Positions 1 through 4,661 of a stretch of DNA of 8,571 nucleotides are shown here, piece after piece (position 1 is the stretch's first letter; every line of letters begins with the position of its first letter). Location of the stretch: NCBI GenBank assembly GCA_007118445.1, contig SKRP01000148.1:1-8571 (forward strand), written 5' to 3'. Position numbers and translations under genes: made by a program. This stretch comes from Natronohydrobacter sp. (GTDB lineage: Bacteria > Pseudomonadota > Alphaproteobacteria > Rhodobacterales > Rhodobacteraceae). Under the pieces are notes generated by a model, which did not search any database, had not been told where the DNA came from, and saw only the letters and a program-made list of their open reading frames with translations.

Positions 1-99
1 GGCGAAGCCGGGGCCAAGGATGCCGGCAAGTTCCGGGTCGAGGGCAAGGGCTACGAGGTCAAGGACGGCGACGTGCTGCATTTCCTGTTCAATGCCTGA
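1..99 (+). CDS. ychF: YchF/Obg-family ATPase, C-terminal end (partial)
   Basis: Only the last 32 codons and the TGA stop are present; the 5' part lies beyond the left edge. The tail contains AGKFRVEGKGYEVKDGDV and then LHFLFNA, which matches the end of the TGS domain of the redox-responsive GTPase-like ATPase YchF, whose members typically finish with a GKDYIVQDGDVMHFRFNV-like stretch. YchF is a cytosolic, ribosome-associated P-loop protein that prefers ATP. The identification rests on this short tail alone, but the motif is distinctive. No obvious intrinsic terminator follows the stop; the next gene's likely promoter begins 10 bp downstream. It has no evident functional link with the downstream transport locus. 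Confidence 0.85.
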   Translation, partial: GEAGAKDAGKFRVEGKGYEVKDGDVLHFLFNA

Positions 100-108
100 G
101 CCACGCAT

Positions 109-138
109 TTGACACCGCGCGCCCGGTCCGTGCTAAAT
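109..138 (+). promoter_or_regulatory. Candidate sigma-70-type promoter for dctBD
   Basis: A perfect TTGACA hexamer (109-114) is followed after 18 bp by CTAAAT (133-138), a weak -10 with the TG of an extended -10 just ahead. It lies 34-63 bp upstream of the favoured dctB ATG. A strong -35 with a loosely conserved -10 is common for alphaproteobacterial housekeeping promoters. The same TTG could formally be read as a dctB start codon, but no Shine-Dalgarno precedes it. The -10 matches consensus at only three of six positions, so the call is tentative. Confidence 0.4.
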
Positions 139-171
139 GCTCGGCAGGGGGAACTCAGCGGGCAGGGCGCG

Positions 172-2016
172 ATGCGACAACCGGGCAAGGGGCTGATCTG
201 GGCAGGCGCGGCTTTTGCGCTGTCGATGCTTGCTTTGCTCACATGGCTCGCGCATCAGCAGGCCCTGACCCGCAGCTTTCAGGACTTGCACGACCGGGGC
301 CAGAACACGCTGAACCTGGCTGAATCGACAATTCGCGGCCAGTTGGAACGATTCGAGAGGTTGCCGGAACTGCTGGCGGATCAACGCGCCGTCCGCTCGC
401 TTTTGCTGGCCCCGCGCGACCCTGACCTGATCATGGCGGCCAATACCTATTTGCGCGACACAGCCGAATTGCTGGGCGCCTCGGACCTGTATGTCATGTA
501 CCGCGATGGCGAAACGCTGGCCGCGTCGAATTTCGACCAGCCGCATAGTTTCGTCGGCGGCAATTTCGCCTTCCGTCCCTATTTCTTCGATGCGATGGAA
601 CACGGGCAGGGGCGGTTTTACGCGCTGGGCACCACATCCGACAAGCGCGGGTATTATTTTGGCGCGGCGATTGATGTCGCAGGCCAGCGTCGGGGCGTGA
701 TGGTGCTGAAAGTCGATGTGGATGATCTGGAAACAGCCTGGGCGTCGGAGGATCTGCGCATCATCGTCACGGATCCCGAAGATATCGTCTTTCTGTCCAA
801 CCGCCCTGACTGGCTGTTTCATGCTTTCGGTGCGCTCACCCCGGAGCGACTGGCGCGCACGCAGGAAACCCGGCGCTATGCCAATGCCACCCTGGGCGAG
901 ATCGATTTCCAGACCCGCCGCGACCGCGCCGGGTTCCGGCTGCTCTCGGGTCATGGGCAGGATGCGGTGGCAAGTGAATATCTGGTGGTCAAGAGCCATA
1001 TGCCGCAGGCGGATTGGACTGTGCAGGTGCTGCTGCCCACGCGCATGGCGCGGGTGCAGGCCGTTGCCACTGTGGCGATTGGCCTGCTGGCCGCAGGGCT
1101 GTTTGCGCTGACCGCACTGTTCATCTGGCAGCGGCGGCGGCAATTGGCTTTGCGGCTGGAAATGGAACAGGCCGCCAAGGATGATCTGGAACGTCAGGTG
1201 ACGCTGCGCACAGGCCAGCTGCGCGCGGCGAATGTCGCGCTCGAGGAAGAGGTTTCCGAGCGTCGCGCGACGGAAGCGCAGCTGCGCAAGACGCAGAGCG
1301 AGCTGGTGCAGGCGGGCAAGCTGGCGGCTCTGGGGCAGATGTCGGCGGCGCTCAGCCATGAGTTCAACCAGCCGCTGGGGGCCGCGCGCAACTATGCCGA
1401 GAATGCGCAGCTTTTGCTGGAGCAGGACCGCCGGGACGAGGCGCAGGGAAATATCGCCCGCATTCTTGGCATGATCGACCGTCTGACCCGGATCAGCCGC
1501 CATCTGCGCAATTTCGCGCGCAAACCCAACCAGCAATTGTGCGCCGTCGCCCTGGCCGAGGCGATCAGCGAGGCGCAGGAGCTTCTGGGCTGGCGTTTGC
1601 GCAAGACCGGTGTCACGCTTGAGGTCGATCTGGGTGAAGCGCCTGTGCATGTCGTGGCCGGGCCAGTGCGGCTGCAACAAGTGCTGGTCAATCTGATCAG
1701 CAACGCGATTGACGCGGTCGAGGGGCGCGAGGACAAGCGCCTGCATCTGCGCGCGCAGGCGCTCGGGGACCGGGTGTGCGTCACGCTGCGCGATCACGGG
1801 CCGGGTGTGGCCGAAGGCTTGCAGGCGCGGATTTTCGATCCGTTCTTTTCGACCAAGGAAGTTGGCAAGGGGCTGGGGCTCGGCCTGTCGATTTCCTATA
1901 ATATCATGCGCGATTTCGGTGGCGCGCTCAGCGTCGAAAATCACCCCGAGGGCGGCGCGGTCTTCACCCTGGACCTGCAGGCGGCCCCGGTCACGACAGC
2001 CGAGGCCGCAGAATGA
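172..2016 (+). CDS. dctB: DctB-type C4-dicarboxylate sensor histidine kinase
   Basis: This encodes a 614-residue inner-membrane sensor kinase that should phosphorylate the DctD encoded next to it in response to a periplasmic ligand. Visible in order: TM1 (about residues 8-27); a periplasmic double-PDC/Cache domain (about 28-290) with the DctB-type stretch FRPYF, GTTSDKRGYYFG and VLKVD (about 135-182), where known dicarboxylate-contacting residues lie; TM2 (about 296-319); a coiled-coil linker (323-379); HisKA with ALSHEFNQP (phospho-acceptor His396); and HATPase_c with the N box around Asn507/Asn511, G1 DHGPGV (541-546), F box FDPFFSTK and G2 GKGLGLGLS (565-573). All catalytic motifs are intact and length is normal for DctB. 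I chose ATG 172 because it puts a short basic tail right before TM1; an in-frame TTG at 109 would add 21 residues but overlaps a TTGACA box. The stop overlaps the dctD start (ATGA), so the two are probably translationally coupled. The exact ligand is not certain: related DctB-like kinases sense other organic acids. Confidence 0.9.
   Translation: MRQPGKGLIWAGAAFALSMLALLTWLAHQQALTRSFQDLHDRGQNTLNLAESTIRGQLERFERLPELLADQRAVRSLLLAPRDPDLIMAANTYLRDTAELLGASDLYVMYRDGETLAASNFDQPHSFVGGNFAFRPYFFDAMEHGQGRFYALGTTSDKRGYYFGAAIDVAGQRRGVMVLKVDVDDLETAWASEDLRIIVTDPEDIVFLSNRPDWLFHAFGALTPERLARTQETRRYANATLGEIDFQTRRDRAGFRLLSGHGQDAVASEYLVVKSHMPQADWTVQVLLPTRMARVQAVATVAIGLLAAGLFALTALFIWQRRRQLALRLEMEQAAKDDLERQVTLRTGQLRAANVALEEEVSERRATEAQLRKTQSELVQAGKLAALGQMSAALSHEFNQPLGAARNYAENAQLLLEQDRRDEAQGNIARILGMIDRLTRISRHLRNFARKPNQQLCAVALAEAISEAQELLGWRLRKTGVTLEVDLGEAPVHVVAGPVRLQQVLVNLISNAIDAVEGREDKRLHLRAQALGDRVCVTLRDHGPGVAEGLQARIFDPFFSTKEVGKGLGLGLSISYNIMRDFGGALSVENHPEGGAVFTLDLQAAPVTTAEAAE
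2002..2005 (+). promoter_or_regulatory. Ribosome binding site of dctD inside dctB
   Basis: GAGG lies 7 nt upstream of ATG 2013, within the last codons of dctB. This spacing favours ATG 2013 over the alternative in-frame ATG at 2019 (13 nt away) and fits coupled translation across the ATGA overlap. Confidence 0.45.
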
Positions 2017-3374
2017 TCATGGCCAAGGTGTTTCTGGTCGATGATGATGCGGATTTGCGTGCCTCGACCGAACAGGCGCTTGAACTCGCGGGGCTGGGTG
2101 TCGAGGGGTTCGAGCGCGCGCAGCCTGCGCTGGAACGCATCACCGCTGGTTTCAGCGGCGTGGTCATCACCGATATCCGCATGCCGGGCATGGATGGCAT
2201 GACCCTGATGACGCGCATCCATGAAATCGACGCAGATATTCCCGTTATCCTGATCACGGGTCACGGCGATGTGCCGCTTGCGGTGCGCGCCATGCGCGAA
2301 GGGGCGCATGATTTCATCGAAAAACCGTTTTCCGGTGCGCAGCTGGCCGCGATCGCCCGGCGCGCGATGGAGTTCCGCCAGCTTGTGCTCGACAATCGCC
2401 GGTTGCGCGCTGTGGCCGGGCAGGCCGATGATCTGGAGGCACGGCTGATCGGGCGCTCCAATGCCATGATCCAGCTGCGCCGACAGATGCGCACGATTGG
2501 CCCGTCAGATGCCGATGTGCTGATCATCGGCGAGACTGGCACTGGAAAAGAGGTCGTCGCCCGCGCGCTGCATGACCTCTCGGCCCGGGCCGCGCAGCCT
2601 TTCATCGCGATCACCTGTTCCGCCCTGCCAGAGACCCTGATCGAATCAGAACTTTTCGGCCACGAGGTGGGGGCTTTTCCCGGTGCGATCCGCGCGCGGG
2701 TGGGCAAGTTCGACCATGCGCGCGGCGGCACAGTGCTGCTCGATGATATCGGGGCCATGCCGCTCGATGTGCAGGGCAAGCTGCTCAGGGTCTTGCAGGA
2801 CCGGGTGATCTCGCCGCTGGGGTCCAATGTCCTGCATGAGCTGGACCTGCGCTTCATCGCCACCAGCCGCGTGGCGTTGGAAGCCGAGGTCGCGGCGGGG
2901 CGGTTCCGGGCGGATCTGCTCTATCGGCTCAACGCGCTCAGCCTGCATGTCCCGGCCTTGTCCGAGCGCGTCGAGGATATCCCGGCGCTGTTCATGCGGC
3001 TTCTGTCCGAGGCGGCGGCGCGTCACCGCTTGCCCGTGCCGCAGGTCAGCCCGGCAACGCTGGCGGAGCTGGCCCGTGCGCCCTGGCCGGGAAATGTCCG
3101 GGAATTGCGCAATGCCGCCGAACGTGTCGTGCTGCGCCTTGATGCAGCACCCGAGGTCGCTGGCGGCCGGACAGAGACGCAGACACTGGCGCAGCAGATG
3201 GCCGCGCATGAACGCAAGCTGCTTGTCGATGCCCTGATCCGTCACCATGGTGCCCTGAAACCAGTCTATGAATCGATGGGCCTGTCGCGCAAGGCGCTCT
3301 ATGACAAGCTGGTGAAGCATGGGCTCGACAAGACGCAGTTCCAGACTGCAGCGTCACAGGGGCCGCTGGACTAG
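2013..3374 (+). CDS. dctD: DctD-like sigma-54-dependent response regulator with variant GAFPGA loop
   Basis: This encodes a 453-residue NtrC-family transcriptional activator, the presumed partner of DctB. Receiver domain, residues 4-120: acidic pocket Asp10-Asp12, phospho-acceptor Asp54 in TDIRMPGMDG, Thr82, Lys104. AAA+ domain, about 145-375: Walker A GETGTGK (173-179), sigma-54 contact loop GAFPGA (220-225), Walker B TVLLDDI (240-246), arginine-finger region GRFRADLLYRLN (296-307) and sensor II WPGNVRELRN (358-367). C-terminal Fis-type helix-turn-helix, about 404-440, with GLSRKALYDKLVKHGL as in DctD proteins. Two departures from the family consensus are clear: Pro223 replaces the Thr of GAFTGA, and Asp245 replaces the Walker B Glu. 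The reading frame is intact, so these are not signs of decay. Two tandem dyads and a -24/-12 promoter sit immediately downstream, the likely targets. No terminator follows the gene, so readthrough into the TAXI gene is possible. Confidence 0.9.
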   Translation: MIMAKVFLVDDDADLRASTEQALELAGLGVEGFERAQPALERITAGFSGVVITDIRMPGMDGMTLMTRIHEIDADIPVILITGHGDVPLAVRAMREGAHDFIEKPFSGAQLAAIARRAMEFRQLVLDNRRLRAVAGQADDLEARLIGRSNAMIQLRRQMRTIGPSDADVLIIGETGTGKEVVARALHDLSARAAQPFIAITCSALPETLIESELFGHEVGAFPGAIRARVGKFDHARGGTVLLDDIGAMPLDVQGKLLRVLQDRVISPLGSNVLHELDLRFIATSRVALEAEVAAGRFRADLLYRLNALSLHVPALSERVEDIPALFMRLLSEAAARHRLPVPQVSPATLAELARAPWPGNVRELRNAAERVVLRLDAAPEVAGGRTETQTLAQQMAAHERKLLVDALIRHHGALKPVYESMGLSRKALYDKLVKHGLDKTQFQTAASQGPLD

Positions 3375-3383
3375 CGCATATCA

Positions 3384-3401
3384 TGTGTGGATGTCGACAC
3401 A
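3384..3401 (+). promoter_or_regulatory. DctD-like upstream activating site 1 (dyad)
   Basis: The 18-mer TGTGTGGATGTCGACACA is an imperfect palindrome: 7 of 9 base pairs are symmetric, with outer arms TGTGT/ACACA and inner GA/TC. It begins 10 bp after the dctD stop. It resembles the rhizobial DctD site TGTGCGGAAATCCGCACA as I remember it, at 13 of 18 positions. A second copy lies exactly 32 bp downstream. Its centre is about 105 bp upstream of the predicted sigma-54 start, typical for a site bound by an NtrC-type activator. Binding by DctD is inferred. Confidence 0.7.
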
Positions 3402-3415
3402 TTACCTGTCAACGA

Positions 3416-3433
3416 TGTGTAGATTCCTATACA
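3416..3433 (+). promoter_or_regulatory. DctD-like upstream activating site 2 (dyad)
   Basis: TGTGTAGATTCCTATACA is the second, less symmetric copy (6 of 9 pairs) of the preceding dyad. Aligned with flanks the two share ATGTGT-N-GAT-NN-C-N-A-N-ACATTA. Centre-to-centre distance is 32 bp, about three helical turns, so both face the same side of DNA. Its centre lies about 73 bp upstream of the predicted start. A stronger distal and weaker proximal site would match what is described for rhizobial dctA. Confidence 0.65.
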
Positions 3434-3471
3434 TTAAGCGTATCTTCGGCGCTAACGAAGTTGTTTTCTGC

Positions 3472-3487
3472 AGGGGCGCTGCTTGCA
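3472..3487 (+). promoter_or_regulatory. Sigma-54 (-24/-12) promoter of the TAXI-TRAP operon
   Basis: AGGGGCGCTGCTTGCA fits the consensus TGGCACG-N4-TTGCW: GG at 3473-3474, CG at 3477-3478, and a perfect TTGCA at 3483-3487. GG and GC are separated by exactly 10 bp, the spacing sigma-54 requires. The predicted start is near 3498, giving a leader of about 92 nt. Tandem activator sites upstream and an NtrC-type regulator gene next door support the call. No good sigma-70 promoter is seen in this gap. Confidence 0.7.
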
Positions 3488-3576
3488 ATATGTCGGCTGA
3501 GCCCTTTCACTGCCATCCATGCCGCCGTTCGCCCATGGAGGGGGGAGCGCGCGCATGGATACATTACGCACCATAA

Positions 3577-3584
3577 AGGGGAGG
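3577..3584 (+). promoter_or_regulatory. Strong ribosome binding site of the TAXI gene
   Basis: AGGGGAGG contains a near-ideal GGAGG, 5 nt ahead of ATG 3590. It fixes the start at 3590, directly before a signal peptide, and rules out longer in-frame openings that run back through the promoter region. The strength suits a binding protein needed in excess. Confidence 0.8.
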
Positions 3585-3589
3585 TCCCA

Positions 3590-4564
3590 ATGCGTTATAC
3601 CAATTTCACGGCTCTGGCCGCAGCAGCGCTCATGTCAGCGTCAATGGCATCTGCGCAGGATCGCGATGGCTGGCCGTCGGATCTGACGGTTGGCACGGCC
3701 AGCCAGGGCGGGGTCTATTTCGTCTATGGCAATGGTCTGGCCTCGTTCATCTCGGAAGAGCTGGGCATCAATGCCAGCGGTGAAGTGACCGGCGGTCCGG
3801 TTCAGAATGTGACGCTCTTGCAGATGCAGGAGCATGATATCGGGCTCGTGACCATGGGGCCGATGTTCGAAGCCTGGAATGGCGAGAGCGAACTGGCACC
3901 GGGTCTGCCGCACACCGATGTGCGGGCGCTCTTCCCGATGTATGAGACCCCGTTTCAGGGCATTGCGCTTTGCAGCCAGGGGATCAGCTCGGTCAGCGAT
4001 CTGGCGGGCAAGCGCGTCAGTGTCGGCCCGGCAGGCGGCACCCCCGGCACCTACTGGCCGCGCATCCTGACTGCGCTGGATATCGAGGCGAATACGTCTT
4101 TCGCCGGGGCAGCTGACGCGGCAGGCCAGTTGCAGGACGGGCTGATCGATGCGTTTGTCTTTGCCGCAGGGTTGCCGATTGCCGCTTTCTCGCAGATCTC
4201 GGCAGAGGCGGATGCCTGCACCTTCTCCTTCAGCGATGAAGAACATGCCGCTGTGCTCGAGGCCTTCCCGGAAGTGTCGGATTTCACCATTCCGGCGGGG
4301 ACATATTCCGGTCAGGAAGACGATCAGAACTCGGTCGCGATGTGGAACTTCGCTGTGGTTCATGCCGATATGCCCGACAGCCTGGCCTATGAGATCACCA
4401 GGCTGGTGATGGAAAACAATGAGCGCATGATGCAGATCCATGCGGCGGCTGCGGCAACCCTGCCCGAGAACTTCACCAATAACGCCTTCCTGCCGTTCCA
4501 TCCGGGCGCGGTGCGCTGGTTCGAGGAGAATGGCTTCGCCATCGACCCCGAGCTTCAGGGCTGA
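3590..4564 (+). CDS. TAXI-family TRAP transporter solute-binding protein
   Basis: This encodes a 324-residue periplasmic receptor that captures a solute and delivers it to the TRAP permease encoded downstream. A Sec signal peptide (residues 1-22, cleavage after SMASA before QDRDG) is followed by hallmarks of the TAXI (TRAP-associated extracytoplasmic immunogenic) family: TVGTASQGGVYFVYGNG (33-49), LAGKRVSVGPAGGTPG (138-153) and, near the C-terminus, FHPGAVRWFEENG (303-315). Length is typical. The mature protein has two cysteines (Cys128 and Cys210) that could form a disulfide; this is a guess. The frame stays open upstream into the promoter, but the signal peptide and the ribosome binding site set the start at 3590. 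Expression is probably sigma-54/DctD-driven. The substrate is unknown: studied TAXI proteins bind amino acids or organic acids. Confidence 0.92.
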   Translation: MRYTNFTALAAAALMSASMASAQDRDGWPSDLTVGTASQGGVYFVYGNGLASFISEELGINASGEVTGGPVQNVTLLQMQEHDIGLVTMGPMFEAWNGESELAPGLPHTDVRALFPMYETPFQGIALCSQGISSVSDLAGKRVSVGPAGGTPGTYWPRILTALDIEANTSFAGAADAAGQLQDGLIDAFVFAAGLPIAAFSQISAEADACTFSFSDEEHAAVLEAFPEVSDFTIPAGTYSGQEDDQNSVAMWNFAVVHADMPDSLAYEITRLVMENNERMMQIHAAAAATLPENFTNNAFLPFHPGAVRWFEENGFAIDPELQG

Positions 4565-4572
4565 AACGTGAA

Positions 4573-4585
4573 GGGTCGTTGACCC
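4573..4585 (+). repeat. Small hairpin ahead of the intercistronic terminator
   Basis: GGGTC-GTT-GACCC forms a 5-bp stem with a 3-nt loop, 8 nt after the TAXI stop codon and 2 nt before the larger hairpin. Together the two could protect the 3' end of the TAXI transcript. Confidence 0.45.
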
Positions 4586-4587
4586 GC

Positions 4588-4616
4588 GCAAAAGGCCACC
4601 TTGCGTGGCCTTTTGC
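4588..4616 (+). terminator. Intrinsic terminator/attenuator between TAXI gene and permease
   Basis: A perfect 12-bp inverted repeat with a 5-nt loop: GCAAAAGGCCAC, CTTGC, GTGGCCTTTTGC. The GC-rich core is flanked by A4 and T4 tracts, giving a symmetric terminator-like structure. It sits 24 bp after the TAXI stop and 45 bp before the permease ATG. No promoter was found in the 97-bp gap, so the permease is probably made by readthrough, which would give more receptor than permease. It may also stabilise the upstream mRNA. Confidence 0.75.
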
Positions 4617-4648
4617 CTGTAATTGCGACGGACATCCCAGTCAGCTTT

Positions 4649-4654
4649 GAGAGG
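4649..4654 (+). promoter_or_regulatory. Ribosome binding site of the permease
   Basis: GAGAGG lies 7 nt ahead of ATG 4662 and decides for that start over the in-frame TTG at 4623, which has no purine-rich sequence upstream at the right distance. Confidence 0.55.
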
Positions 4655-4661
4655 CCATGGA

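Noticed and set aside
133..1944. A 603-codon open frame on the minus strand opposite dctB.
   Set aside because: It is the mirror of a high-GC gene with strong codon bias; its translation is low-complexity, matches no family I recognise, and dctB has complete kinase motifs.
3444..3460. Inverted repeat CTTCG-N7-CGAAG between the activator sites and the promoter.
   Set aside because: Only 5 bp of stem, no match to the dyad motif; too weak to call an operator or a terminator of dctD.
3453..3465. Possible IHF site on the minus strand (TAACGAAGTTGTT).
   Set aside because: The spacing between the two conserved halves is one base too long and core bases are missing, although an IHF bend would make sense here.
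3535..3576. Possible 13-residue leader peptide (MEGGARAWIHYAP) whose stop touches the TAXI ribosome binding site.
   Set aside because: No Shine-Dalgarno precedes its ATG and there is no run of regulatory codons or alternative stem structure, so it is probably fortuitous.
3383..3589. In-frame extension of the TAXI gene by 69 codons to an ATG at 3383.
   Set aside because: It would run through the activator sites and the -24/-12 promoter, place residues ahead of a clear signal peptide, and ignore the strong ribosome binding site at 3577-3584.
4579..4606. TTGACC at 4579-4584 as a -35 for a separate permease promoter; sigma-54 sites at the TTGC elements in 4600-4626.
   Set aside because: No acceptable -10 lies 16-19 bp downstream, and none of the TTGC elements has GG at the required distance upstream.
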